This document shows positions 25,241 to 33,897 of a stretch of DNA of 64,000 nt, one piece after another (within the stretch, counting starts at the first letter, position 1; the number at the start of each line of letters is the position of its first letter). The notes beneath the pieces are model-generated. The model was given only the letters and a program-made list of their open reading frames with translations, was not told the DNA's origin and made no database searches. Source of the stretch: Bacteroidota bacterium (GTDB lineage: Bacteria > Bacteroidota > Bacteroidia > Chitinophagales > Saprospiraceae); assembly GCA_030147525.1 (NCBI GenBank), contig JASBVF010000058.1, positions 182,957-246,956 of the forward strand, read 5' to 3'. The position numbers and the translations under genes were made by a program.

Positions 25241-25966
25241 TTACCCGAGAACTTCCTCCAAAACTTCGTGTGAATGGATGGTTGGGAAGTGATCAATGTG
25301 AAGGCGGTAATAATTGAGGAGCTGATTGAGTAGAAATTTTCGCTCCTCCCGGGACAGCGGTACTTCGTGGCATTTTTCAGCAGGCGATTGAAGCAACTGG
25401 CTGATTTTCTGACTAAAATGTGGTGACAGACTGTGTGCATGAACCGGCTGCAAGTCTGTAAAAAAACCTTCCTGAAGATCAAAATACGGCGTTTCATCAC
25501 TGAATGTACCTCCCGGCTGAAAGCCAAGATAATCGGTCAGATTCAGGAGAAAATGAAGGTGAAGGTTGGCAAATGGCTTTGTTGTTTCATCCAAAAAAAC
25601 AAAAGTGTTCAGCAGAAAATCAAACAACTCGGGATGTTCTTCGTGCCCGTGAATGGTTTTACGGGCAACCTCCGTCATGAACATACCAACGGCGCCTTTC
25701 CGGATGTCAAAAGGAATCGAGTGAAAAATAAAACTGGGTTTCACCTCCTTCAGGCGGGTAAGTTCCTGGTCATCCCGGTGGTAAGCTACAATTTCCAGTG
25801 GCGTCATGATTTGAAACAAACTGGCGCTCATTCGGGCATTTTGAGTGCGCACGCCACTTACAATGTATGACCTCAAGCCTTTCAACTCGGTGAACATATC
25901 CACGATAACACTCGTCTCCGAATATTTTTTGGTCCTTAAAACGATGCCTTTGGTCTTGATGAGCAT
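25241..25966 (-). CDS. recO: DNA repair protein RecO
   Basis: 241 residues, beginning with the OB-fold pattern MLIKTKGIVLRTKKYSETSVIVDMF typical of RecO, followed by the helical domain (LHLHFLLNLTDYLGFQP). RecO loads RecA on SSB-covered DNA with RecR. The start at 25966 is chosen because family proteins start here; an upstream in-frame ATG at 26044 would add 26 unrelated residues. Zinc-binding Cys residues of some RecO proteins are not present, as is common in this phylum. Confidence 0.9.
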   Translation of the reverse strand: MLIKTKGIVLRTKKYSETSVIVDMFTELKGLRSYIVSGVRTQNARMSASLFQIMTPLEIVAYHRDDQELTRLKEVKPSFIFHSIPFDIRKGAVGMFMTEVARKTIHGHEEHPELFDFLLNTFVFLDETTKPFANLHLHFLLNLTDYLGFQPGGTFSDETPYFDLQEGFFTDLQPVHAHSLSPHFSQKISQLLQSPAEKCHEVPLSREERKFLLNQLLNYYRLHIDHFPTIHSHEVLEEVLG

Positions 25967-26067
25967 TTCGGATAATTTCCAGAGTGCATCAGTTACAAAG
26001 TCAGTTTTTTGCTTTTGTAACCTATGCCGCCTTTGATTCGTCACACAGGCAAAAGAAAGTTGTTTGA

Positions 26068-26075
26068 CAAAGGTA
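26068..26075 (-). promoter_or_regulatory. -7 box TACCTTTG for recO
   Basis: Minus strand TACCTTTG, an exact -7 consensus, about 100 nt before the recO start. The expected -33 TTTG is not clear. Confidence 0.5.
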
Positions 26076-26160
26076 AATCAAAAAATCTCACCGGATGGGG
26101 CTTGGCAGCTCGTGCAGGCTGACCATTCGTCGAGAAATTCTCTACACATCTCCGGTCAAA

Positions 26161-26194
26161 TTTGGAATGAGGCAACCCCTTGGGCATACCTTTG
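26161..26194 (+). promoter_or_regulatory. Bacteroidota -33/-7 promoter
   Basis: TTTG (26161-26164), a 22-nt spacer, TACCTTTG (26187-26194). It fits the consensus and would give a leader of about 100 nt before the gene at 26304. Confidence 0.6.
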
Positions 26195-26303
26195 TCTTTA
26201 TAAACAAGAAATCATCCGACATATACATTTTGGCAGTGGGCAGGTTCATCCTGTACCACTGCCACCCCCAAAAAAATCAAGTTAAAATTTAAAGTACCCT
26301 ACG

Positions 26304-27080
26304 ATGAAACGATCTGCATTAATCCTCATGCTGTCACTCATGGTGACGGCTGCCTTTTCTTTCCAGTACATAGCACAGGAAACCCTGGATTGCCGGGAAA
26401 CGGTACTCAACCTTGAACTCCCTACCGCCAAAATCATTAAATATGACCTGACAAACGGACTCTGGACTCAAAATGACGAGTTCGGGAACAAACGTATTTA
26501 TCAGTTCAACGAAACGGGCGAGATGATTATCAGGGAAGAACATGCCAATGGCCACACCTTTTTCCAGACTTTGACGTGGAGGGTGGAAGACTTGACCCCT
26601 GCCCCATTCCTTGTACTTTCCGGGAACAGTGCTTTTAATGAAAAGATGTTTTTGGTTAAACTGAACTGCCCGGGCATGGTCCTGACCGACCTCAGCAACC
26701 GGGAAGAGTTATCTTTGAAATACCTGCCAATGACAGGAGAAGCCAGCCTCAACCAGTTAAAATCCAACCTCCTCGGAGACTGGACAAACATCACCTACGG
26801 TGTTGAGCATCCGCAGTTGGCATTTCAAAATATCTGCCTGAGACCTGATGGAACTTTTTCAATGGTGAAAATGGATGGAAACGCTGAGAAAGGAAGTTGG
26901 GAAGTTTCAAAAGACGGAAAATTCCTGTTTCTGAAGCTGAAAGAAAGCCGGAACAACCGAAACCCGGGCTCAATAATCACAAAAATCAGTAATGTGGATA
27001 GCCATGGCCTTGTGCTCGATCAGACAGTAGCGCTGGGTGAAAATGATTTTGAACTGAGAACTTTCACGTTTATAAAATAG
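26304..27080 (+). CDS. Exported hypothetical protein with lipocalin-like halves
   Basis: 258 residues with signal peptide (LMVTAAFSF). Two similar beta-rich halves are suggested: residues about 45-115 (LTNGLWTQNDEFGNKRIYQFNETGEM) and 155-255 (LLGDWTNITYGV, LRPDGTFSMVKMDG, GSWEVSKDGKFLFLKL), each with the 'G-W...F...DG...W...' rhythm of lipocalin-like domains. Ligand and function unknown. It has its own promoter and is convergent with the DEAD-box gene. Confidence 0.7.
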   Translation: MKRSALILMLSLMVTAAFSFQYIAQETLDCRETVLNLELPTAKIIKYDLTNGLWTQNDEFGNKRIYQFNETGEMIIREEHANGHTFFQTLTWRVEDLTPAPFLVLSGNSAFNEKMFLVKLNCPGMVLTDLSNREELSLKYLPMTGEASLNQLKSNLLGDWTNITYGVEHPQLAFQNICLRPDGTFSMVKMDGNAEKGSWEVSKDGKFLFLKLKESRNNRNPGSIITKISNVDSHGLVLDQTVALGENDFELRTFTFIK

Positions 27081-27256
27081 GAAATTTGAGCCACAGGACA
27101 GGCAAAAAAAGGTTCGATATAAGGAAATTACCGGCAGCTTGATTTTCATTTTCGGGTTCAGAATAATCTCAGTTACCTTATCGATAGAAAGCAGCCTGAC
27201 GACCTGCTACTTACTGCCAGCTAATCAATTTTGTGTATAGTATTTGAATATTAACA

Positions 27257-27331
27257 AGGCTGTATCAAAAGCTCAGAGCGACTCTTTATTTAAACATTGA
27301 GTTCTGTTGATCAAATGATACAGCCTCTTTT
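27257..27331 (+). terminator. Long-loop hairpin and T-run
   Basis: AGGCTGTATCA (27257-27267) pairs with TGATACAGCCT (27316-27326), followed by CTTTTTTATT. The loop is 48 nt. It lies between convergent genes and ends at the stop of the DEAD-box gene; a plus-strand terminator is plausible. Confidence 0.6.
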
Positions 27332-28639
27332 TTATTCCGGATTTTTAGAGGATGACGGATTATTTCCCCGGCCACGGCCACGGCCTCTTCCTCCGCCGCT
27401 TCTGCCACGACCTCTCCCTCTGCCACCGCCTGAACCACCACCACGGCTGCGGTGGGATCTTCTCCGGTCTCCGCCGCCCCTGCCGCCTTCTGATTGCGCA
27501 GCTTCTTCAAATCCAGGAGGCAAGGGTAATTGTTTCACGGAAACACCCATCAGTTTTTCAATGCGGTCAAATTTTTTCCTGCCCATTCTGCTGACCAATG
27601 TCAGCGCCACACCCGTAGCATCGGCCCGGGCTGTACGGCCAATACGGTGGACATAATCTTCCGGGTCGCCGGGCACATCAAAGTTGATGACGACTTCTAT
27701 GGCCTTGATGTCAATTCCCCGTGAGAGAACATCCGTGGCGACGAGAATGGGTACAGATGCATTTTTGAAAGTCATCAGGGTATCTTCCCGTTGCTTTTGC
27801 TCAAGATCAGAGTGAATATCGGCGGCTTTGAAACCTTTGTTTCTCAGGTGGTTGGTAAGATCTTTGACCGCCCGTTTCGTTCCTGCAAAAATGAGTACCC
27901 GCTGTTCTTTATTTTTTTGATTACTTAAAAGGTGTTCGATGAGTTTATTCTTCAAGTGGTCTTCCACATGGTAGTAACCTTGCAGGATTCCTTCAGCCGG
28001 CTTTGAAATGGCAATGCTGATCTCCACCGGGGTTCCACGGAGAATATTTTGAGAAAACTTCCGGATTTCCGGAGGCATGGTTGCTGAAAACAGCAGGGTC
28101 TGACGTGCCCGGGGCAGTTTATTTACCACCGTCATGATATCTGTGATAAAGCCCATATCAAGCATCCGGTCAGCCTCATCCAGAACAAGGTGACGAACAG
28201 AATCAAGCTTCACATAGCCTAACTGCAAATGCGCAAGAAAGCGCCCCGGCGTTGCCACTACCACATCTACGCCTTTTTTCAGTGCCCGCATTTCCATTTC
28301 CATGGAATGGCCGTCGCGGCCACCGTAGATGGCTACTGAACTAACGGGTGTGAAATAGGAAAAACCCTCAAGTTGCTGATCAACCTGAATGGCAAGTTCC
28401 CGGGTTGGTTCGAGGATGATGGTATCAATGCCATCGATAGGCTCTTTGGTGAGCCTGTTCAAGATAGGAAGTAAGAAAGCAGCGGTTTTTCCGGTTCCGG
28501 TCTGTGCGCATGCAAGTACATCTTTCCCTTGCAAAATAGCCGGAATTGCCTGCTCTTGTACCGGCGTTGCTGTTTGGAACCCCATGGCTTCTAATCCTTC
28601 CATGAGTGAGGGCTCCAAGCCTAATTCATCAAATGTCAA
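27332..28639 (-). CDS. DEAD-box ATP-dependent RNA helicase (RhlE-like)
   Basis: 435 residues. Q motif (FQTATPVQEQAIP), Walker A AQTGTGKT, PTRELA, TPGR, DEAD, SAT, then the second RecA domain with ATDVLSRGID and HRIGRTARA. The last 60 residues are a Gly/Arg-rich RGG tail that binds RNA unspecifically. Unwinds structured RNA; probably involved in ribosome assembly, mRNA decay or cold adaptation. RGG-tailed DEAD proteins are frequent in Bacteroidota. Single gene, own terminator region at its 3' side. Confidence 0.95.
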   Translation of the reverse strand: MTFDELGLEPSLMEGLEAMGFQTATPVQEQAIPAILQGKDVLACAQTGTGKTAAFLLPILNRLTKEPIDGIDTIILEPTRELAIQVDQQLEGFSYFTPVSSVAIYGGRDGHSMEMEMRALKKGVDVVVATPGRFLAHLQLGYVKLDSVRHLVLDEADRMLDMGFITDIMTVVNKLPRARQTLLFSATMPPEIRKFSQNILRGTPVEISIAISKPAEGILQGYYHVEDHLKNKLIEHLLSNQKNKEQRVLIFAGTKRAVKDLTNHLRNKGFKAADIHSDLEQKQREDTLMTFKNASVPILVATDVLSRGIDIKAIEVVINFDVPGDPEDYVHRIGRTARADATGVALTLVSRMGRKKFDRIEKLMGVSVKQLPLPPGFEEAAQSEGGRGGGDRRRSHRSRGGGSGGGRGRGRGRSGGGRGRGRGRGNNPSSSKNPE

Positions 28640-28794
28640 TGTGATTTCTTTTTATTCTGGTTCTTAATCATGTAAACTCCCTCAGGAAACGAGCGCTGCC
28701 CAAGAAAGTTCGTTTTTTCGTAAAGCACTGCAAGATGCAGTTATTTTATCTAAAAACTATCAGACACGCAAATTCTTAGCCAACGAACCGGGTA

Positions 28795-30330
28795 TTAGAA
28801 CGGAATATCCTCCTCGTCATTCATTTTTGAGGGCATTGTCATAACGTTTGACGATTCAAAGGGCGCAGCAAATGGATCGCCGGATGGGAAGCTGTCAAAG
28901 TTAACTTCTTCCAGGTCAGAGAACTTGGCAAATTGGTCTGTGAAACGAAGTTTTACGGTATCAAGCGCACCGTTACGGTGTTTGGCCACGATGATTTCGG
29001 CAATGCCTTTGAGCGACTGGCCTGTTTCATCTTCCAAAATCTGGTAGTATTCCGGACGGTAAATAAAAGTTACAATATCCGCATCCTGCTCGATGGCTCC
29101 GGATTCCCTCAAGTCTGACAACTGCGGCCGCTTTGACCCGCCCCGGGTTTCTACCGCACGGCTCAACTGAGACAGGGCAATGACCGGCACGTTCAGTTCC
29201 TTGGCCATTCCCTTCAGCGCCCGGGAAATGGCGCTGATTTCCTGCTCACGATTTCCGCCACGGTTGTTTTCCATGCCGCCGCTCATCAACTGAAGATAGT
29301 CGATGATGACCATTTGAATGTCGTGCTGCATTTTTAAACGACGGCACTTGGCCCGTAACTCAAAAATATTAATGCCGGGCGTGTCATCAATGAAAATAGG
29401 CACCTCACTCATGCGCTCGATGGTTGTGTGCAGCTGCTGCCACTCGTATTCTTCAAGTTTACCGGAGCGAAGTTTGGTAGCCGAAATTTCTGACTCCATG
29501 GAAATGAGACGCTGTACCAACTGCGTACTTGCCATTTCAAGAGAAAACAATGCGACCGGCTTCTGAAAATCTACAGCAGCGTTTCGGGCCAGTGCCAGTG
29601 TAAAAGAGGTTTTACCCATACCCGGCCTCGCCGCAACGATGATCAAGTCAGAAGGCTGCCAGCCGGAGGTGAGACGGTCGAGCGCAGTGAATCCGGTAGG
29701 CACACCGGTAAGGCCCTCCTCTTTATTTTTTAATTCTTCCAGAATTTTCAGGGTTTTACTTGCCAACTGCCCCATACTTTCGTATTGCCGGCTGAGGTTA
29801 TTTTGTGTTACCGCAAACAGGCCCTTCTCCGCATCGTCGAGCAGGGTAAAAACATCAGTTGTATCTTCATAAGCATCTCTGATGATTTGGGTCGAAACCT
29901 TGATCAGCTCCCGCTGAATGTGTTTCTGGGCAACTATCCTTGCGTGATACTCAATGTTTGCACTGGAAGCTACCCGGCTGGTGAGTTCTACGAGATAATA
30001 AGCGCCACCTATCGTGTCGATATCGCCGGATTTTTTGAGCTCTTCCGTTACCGTGAGCAAGTCTACCGGGTGTGATTTTTCAAAAAGACGCATGATTGCA
30101 CGATAGATCAACTGGTGAGCCTCTGAGTAAAAACTTTCCGGCCGCATAATGTCGAGCACGATGGGTAATGCATCTTTGTCGAGCATTAAAGCGCCGAGCA
30201 CAGCCTCTTCTAATGGCACAGCCTGGGGTTGTACCTTACCGAAAACATAGTCTGCCAGCTCGCCTTCCCGCTTGCGAAGCTTGGACTTTATTTCCGTTAT
30301 TTTCTTTGCAGTATTTTCATTCTCAGCCAT
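28795..30330 (-). CDS. dnaB: Replicative DNA helicase DnaB
   Basis: 511 residues. N-terminal primase-interaction domain (LEEAVLGALMLDKDALP), linker helix, then the RecA-like motor with Walker A ARPGMGKTS, IDYLQLMSG (Walker B), and LSQLSRAVE. The C-terminus ends with an acidic EEDIPF, as common for DnaB. The ATG at 30330 is used because the region upstream to 30438 encodes Cys-rich, family-foreign sequence. Partner of the DnaG primase encoded at 33886. No intein is present in the motor. Confidence 0.95.
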   Translation of the reverse strand: MAENENTAKKITEIKSKLRKREGELADYVFGKVQPQAVPLEEAVLGALMLDKDALPIVLDIMRPESFYSEAHQLIYRAIMRLFEKSHPVDLLTVTEELKKSGDIDTIGGAYYLVELTSRVASSANIEYHARIVAQKHIQRELIKVSTQIIRDAYEDTTDVFTLLDDAEKGLFAVTQNNLSRQYESMGQLASKTLKILEELKNKEEGLTGVPTGFTALDRLTSGWQPSDLIIVAARPGMGKTSFTLALARNAAVDFQKPVALFSLEMASTQLVQRLISMESEISATKLRSGKLEEYEWQQLHTTIERMSEVPIFIDDTPGINIFELRAKCRRLKMQHDIQMVIIDYLQLMSGGMENNRGGNREQEISAISRALKGMAKELNVPVIALSQLSRAVETRGGSKRPQLSDLRESGAIEQDADIVTFIYRPEYYQILEDETGQSLKGIAEIIVAKHRNGALDTVKLRFTDQFAKFSDLEEVNFDSFPSGDPFAAPFESSNVMTMPSKMNDEEDIPF

Positions 30331-30800
30331 AATAGATCTAATTTCAGCCGCCTGCCAACGAGGCAACTTTTCTGTTTCACATGCCTGGGCGCTCCGGTTG
30401 TTATTTTTACATGACAAAGCTACGAGAAAAATACGCAACCATCTCTGCGCCCCAATTCAGCAATGTGGAAAAATTCCTGTCAACTGTTAAGACTCCTGAA
30501 TTTTTACAAATATTTTGAATTCTCTAAAGTGGCCTGACTGACTAAAAACAGCTGCAATTATTTGATAACAAACAAATTACAAGAGATAATTTTACAGCCT
30601 TCTTTCAAAGCTTACCTCACTGATCACCATGAAAAAATGTTGATAATTTATCACAAAGCTGTCGCTGAGATTTCCAATCCACTTCCGGAAAATTTTTTTT
30701 GTGCTAAATTGCCGCCCAATTAGAAAAAGAATCTCAAATCTTCTCGTTGATTATCTGTATTCTTTTTGTGATTAAAACCTGACTTTTTTTTAAAAAAACA
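30331..30800. other. Divergent intergenic region dnaB / deoC
   Basis: 470 nt, AT-rich. One clear -7 box (TAGCTTTG, minus strand, 30415-30422) for dnaB. Nothing else recognised; no coding frame, repeat or strong hairpin. Confidence 0.5.
30415..30422 (-). promoter_or_regulatory. -7 box TAGCTTTG for dnaB
   Basis: Exact TAnnTTTG on the minus strand, 85 nt before the dnaB ATG. No -33 box at standard spacing. Confidence 0.45.
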
Positions 30801-31448
30801 ATGGATTTAGCCCATTTTATAGATCATACCTTATTAAAGCCAGACTGCACGCTATCAGAAATCAAACAATTGTGTGAAGAGGCCCTGCAACACCAATTTG
30901 CAGCAGTATGTGTTCCGCCATACTATGTGAAAGACGCAAACAACGTCCTCGAAAAAAGCGAGGTTAAAGTTTCAACCGTCATTGGATTTCCGATGGGTTA
31001 CGCTTCTACACCTTCAAAAGTTGAAGAAATTAAGCGGGCCATTGATGAAGGCGCTGACGAAATGGATGCGGTCATTAATATTTGCGCCGTTAAAAACCAG
31101 AACTGGAATTTTATCAGAAATGAAATGGAATCTCTCGCCACCGCCTGTCATATGCGTGGAAAGATTCTCAAAATAATTCTGGAAACTGGCCTGATGAGTG
31201 AGGCAGAAATCATCAAACTGTGCGAAATTGCTACCGATGCACAGACAGATTACGTTAAAACATCCACAGGTTACCTAGGCCAGGGTGCGACGGTTGAAGT
31301 TGTCCGATTGATGCGAAAAGTTTTACCGGCGGCTATTAAAATTAAAGCTTCCGGCGGCATCAGGGACCGGCAGTTTGCAGAACAACTCGTCGCAGCCGGC
31401 GCAAATCGCCTGGGTAGCTCATCCGGCATTGCGATTCTGGCCGGCTAA
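30801..31448 (+). CDS. deoC: Deoxyribose-phosphate aldolase
   Basis: 215 residues, the short form. It splits 2-deoxyribose 5-phosphate into glyceraldehyde 3-phosphate and acetaldehyde in deoxynucleoside breakdown. The Schiff-base lysine is K153 in YVKTSTGY; K182 in KASGGIRD and D89 (MDAVINI) complete the active site. Cytosolic. The SPOR protein follows after 22 nt, suggesting co-transcription. No other deo genes nearby. Confidence 0.95.
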   Translation: MDLAHFIDHTLLKPDCTLSEIKQLCEEALQHQFAAVCVPPYYVKDANNVLEKSEVKVSTVIGFPMGYASTPSKVEEIKRAIDEGADEMDAVINICAVKNQNWNFIRNEMESLATACHMRGKILKIILETGLMSEAEIIKLCEIATDAQTDYVKTSTGYLGQGATVEVVRLMRKVLPAAIKIKASGGIRDRQFAEQLVAAGANRLGSSSGIAILAG

Positions 31449-31470
31449 ACGTCCAACTAAAATAAGAGTC

Positions 31471-31869
31471 ATGAAAAAATTATTTCTCTGTTCCGTTTTA
31501 TTCTTAGCGAGCCTTTCTGCTGTTCATGCTCAAGGAGTAGTCAGCGAAAAGGTAGAACCGAACATTGCCAGTCTCATGACTCGTTTTGTTGAACTAAATA
31601 AAGCCACCACAACCGTAAAAGGCTGGAGGATTCAGATATTGGCTACTACTGACCGGCAACGCATGGAGGATGCCTTGCGGCAATTTGCTTCACTCTACCC
31701 CAGCATTCCCTCAGACTGGTCTCATACCAAGCCCTACTACAAAGTGCGGGCGGGCGCTTTCACCTCTAAAAGAGAGGCCCTGCGCACCCTCTACATCCTG
31801 AAAAGAGACTACCCGACCGCCTACCCCGTGCAAGATGACCAAATCAAACCAGAAGAACTAATTAGGTAA
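31471..31869 (+). CDS. SPOR-domain exported protein
   Basis: 132 residues from the ATG at 31471, with signal peptide (LSAVHAQ) and a SPOR domain over about residues 50-125 (GWRIQILATTDRQRMEDAL, YYKVRAGAFTSKREAL). SPOR domains bind denuded peptidoglycan glycan strands at division sites. An earlier in-frame start inside deoC was rejected because the signal peptide begins here. Role: cell-wall or septum binding, inferred. Confidence 0.85.
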   Translation: MKKLFLCSVLFLASLSAVHAQGVVSEKVEPNIASLMTRFVELNKATTTVKGWRIQILATTDRQRMEDALRQFASLYPSIPSDWSHTKPYYKVRAGAFTSKREALRTLYILKRDYPTAYPVQDDQIKPEELIR

Positions 31870-32068
31870 ACCAGAACCCGTACGTCCGGGAGTTTGAAAA
31901 CGGACACCATCCGTTCAACTTTGTTCAAGGCTCTGCAACTATCAGATCCAAAATCTTCTGGTAAACCACGAAGTCTGGATATTGATCTTTCAATGACCGC
32001 CTTGCGCACCGCTGAACTGATTACTGCCTTTTCAATCCTTTGGATGATTAAATTTTCAAATACATTTC

Positions 32069-32887
32069 ATGCAGTCACTCGAAAATATTATCAACCAGGC
32101 ATGGGAAGACCGATCCATGCTCACTCAAAAGCCGGTTCAGGAAGCTATTCGCCAGGTCGTTGATTTGTTGGACACCGGCAAGGCAAGAGTCGCCGAGCCG
32201 GACGGAAATGGCGGCTGGAAAGTCAACGACTGGGTAAAAAAGGCCGTAATTCTGTATTTTCCAATTCAAAAAATGGAGACGATTGAAGTTCCTCCATTCG
32301 AATTTCATGATAAAATTCCGCTTAAGAAAAACTATGCAGCGCTCGGCGTCAGGGTGGTTCCTCATGCCATCGCACGATATGGCTCTTTCCTGGAGTCCGG
32401 CGTCATCATGATGCCAAGCTATGTAAACATTGGCGCCTGGGTTGGAAGCGGCTCGATGGTGGATACCTGGGCCACGGTAGGCTCCTGTGCTCAAATCGGC
32501 AAGAATGTTCACCTCAGCGGTGGCGTTGGTATTGGCGGGGTACTTGAGCCGCCACAGGCCGCACCGACAATTATCGAAGACGAATGTTTCATTGGCTCAC
32601 GCTGCATCGTAGTCGAAGGCGTCAGAATTGAACGGGAGGCTGTGCTGGGGGCCAATGTCGTCCTTACGCAATCAACTCACATCATCGATGTTACCGGTCC
32701 GGAACCTGTCATCATGAAAGGAAGAGTTCCTGCCCGCTCTGTAGTGATTCCAGGCTCTTACACGAAAAAATTTCCTGCCGGCGATTACCAGGTAGCCTGT
32801 GCCCTGATCATTGGCAAGCGCAGCGAGACAACTGACAAAAAAGTGTCGCTGAATGACGCATTGCGTGAGTACAATGTTGCAGTCTGA
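32069..32887 (+). CDS. dapD: Tetrahydrodipicolinate N-succinyltransferase
   Basis: 272 residues with left-handed beta-helix hexapeptide repeats (GVVPHAIARYGSF to GAWVGSGSMVDTWATVGSCAQIG). Transfers succinyl from succinyl-CoA to tetrahydrodipicolinate in the succinylase route to meso-DAP and lysine. The length and the N-terminal helical part match DapD rather than DapH. A strong terminator follows at 32949-32990. Confidence 0.95.
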   Translation: MQSLENIINQAWEDRSMLTQKPVQEAIRQVVDLLDTGKARVAEPDGNGGWKVNDWVKKAVILYFPIQKMETIEVPPFEFHDKIPLKKNYAALGVRVVPHAIARYGSFLESGVIMMPSYVNIGAWVGSGSMVDTWATVGSCAQIGKNVHLSGGVGIGGVLEPPQAAPTIIEDECFIGSRCIVVEGVRIEREAVLGANVVLTQSTHIIDVTGPEPVIMKGRVPARSVVIPGSYTKKFPAGDYQVACALIIGKRSETTDKKVSLNDALREYNVAV

Positions 32888-32948
32888 TCTGAGAGTTTGA
32901 CAGCAGCCGTAATTTCAGCAAGGCAGACTCCGTCAGATTTATTCAATA

Positions 32949-32990
32949 AAATTGCCCCGTCTCTGCAAATGGCAAATGACGGGGCAATTT
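32949..32990 (+). terminator. Intrinsic terminator of dapD
   Basis: AAATTGCCCCGTC (32949-32961) is perfectly paired with GACGGGGCAATTT (32978-32990), a 13-bp stem with T's at the end, 61 nt behind the dapD stop. Confidence 0.85.
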
Positions 32991-33047
32991 CGTGCTTGGG
33001 CTAATGGCCAGTAAGGTATTTTGATATGAACAAGGGAGATCGAAAAT

Positions 33048-33109
33048 AAAAAAACTACCCCTACCACCGTTAAGGCTTCGGGGTAGTCCCACACACTATT
33101 AGAACACCC
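33048..33109 (-). ncRNA. Candidate small RNA, copy 1 of 3
   Basis: On the minus strand: GATAGT, then the core GGGTGTTCTAATAGTGTGTG(GG) (33109-33088), then stem ACTACCCC (33087-33080), an 18-nt loop starting GAAGCCTT, the return stem GGGGTAGT, and a run of seven T's. Core plus intrinsic terminator suggests an RNA of about 60 nt. It differs from copies 2 and 3 by one base in the core (A for C). No ORF. Confidence 0.6.
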
Positions 33110-33170
33110 ACTATCTATTCAAATTGAGGATTGGGCTTACCGGTTGCAGGCTCCTGAATTTAACAGGGAA

Positions 33171-33231
33171 AGAAAAACCAGCCTTACTCCCCGAAGGTTT
33201 CAGGCTGGTCCCACACACTATGAGAACACCC
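33171..33231 (-). ncRNA. Candidate small RNA, copy 2 of 3
   Basis: Minus strand: CAAAATATATT, the core (33231-33210), stem ACCAGCCT (33209-33202), a loop starting GAAACCTT (like copy 1), the return stem AGGCTGGT (33184-33177), then TTTTTC. The stem sequence is unrelated to copy 1 but pairs perfectly, so paired positions have changed together. A TATATT -10-like box directly precedes the core. Confidence 0.6.
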
Positions 33232-33362
33232 AATATATTTTGGCAGCGAGCTGTGAAAAACAGCGGTTATTTTACACAAGCTGCTATTATTCAAGTCTTT
33301 AAAAGAACGTTTGGGGTTATAAAGTTAGTTTTTATTTCACAGTTCCGATAACCGTAAAATGT

Positions 33363-33422
33363 AAAAAAACTGCCCTCGCCGTTCTAAAACGGCGGGGCAG
33401 CCCACACACTATGAGAACACCC
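33363..33422 (-). ncRNA. Candidate small RNA, copy 3 of 3
   Basis: Minus strand: CAAAATATAATT, the core (33422-33401) identical to copy 2, then a longer stem CTGCCCCGCCGTT (33400-33388) with its return arm 33383-33370 (one bulged base), loop of four, and seven T's. The TATAAT box stands directly before the core. First copy in transcription order. Confidence 0.6.
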
Positions 33423-33863
33423 AATTATATTTTGATTGATTGTGAGTTAGCCGGTTTGAAAAAAGCTTTGGCTTTTTGATTGACAGTAGAAGCTTTCTCA
33501 TTAGTTTTTGTTTTTTGTTTTGTGCTTTTCCGTGTCAAAGGCTTGTTAATCGAAAAGACACCTTTAAGACGCATTATCAAAAGAAATTGCACAAAATTAC
33601 TTCACAACAAATTTTGCTATCGTAAAAAAAAGTTTTGTAGAATTCTGATTCTCAATTGGTAAGTCCCACTGTGGGTGGTTGGTTAAAGAAATTAACGTGG
33701 TGTTAAAGAATTTTAAAAGTCGTTTTGCGAAGGCTACTCGTTCGGAGTTTTAGAAAAAATCTAATTTTGAGGCTCGCTCGTTTTAAATAAAATTTTGCAA
33801 AAATAACGCAGCGCATTGCTTTTTAGTTGCCTGAAACTACGATAGCTTAAGAATATTTTATAC

Positions 33864-33897
33864 CAAAGGTAAAAAATTACTTCCATTGATTCCGCAA
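33864..33897 (-). promoter_or_regulatory. Possible minus-strand promoter near dnaG start
   Basis: Minus strand TTG (33897-33895), a 23-nt spacer, TACCTTTG (33871-33864). An exact -7 box that would fire away from dnaG into the intergenic region with the RNA-like units. The -33 part lies inside dnaG. Confidence 0.35.

Larger units (their letters stand above)
25967..26303. other. Divergent promoter region recO / hypothetical gene
   Basis: The 337 nt hold promoters for both sides: a -7 box on the minus strand (26068-26075) and a full -33/-7 pair on the plus strand (26161-26194). No open frame or repeat seen. Confidence 0.6.
32888..33885. other. 1-kb intergenic region with tandem RNA-like units
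   Basis: AT-rich gap between dapD and dnaG. It contains the dapD terminator, three minus-strand units with a shared 22-nt core (33048-33422), a weak A/T-flanked hairpin near 33459-33476, and a possible minus-strand promoter at 33864-33897. No credible protein-coding frame; the short frames lack codon character and a ribosome-binding context. Confidence 0.7.

Noticed and set aside
33048..33422. CRISPR array
   Set aside because: Only three repeats, irregular spacing (122 and 191 nt), hairpin and T-run attached to each unit, and no cas genes.
33124..33662. Short protein frames in the dapD-dnaG gap
   Set aside because: They run across the RNA-like units, have no ribosome-binding context and no recognisable protein character.
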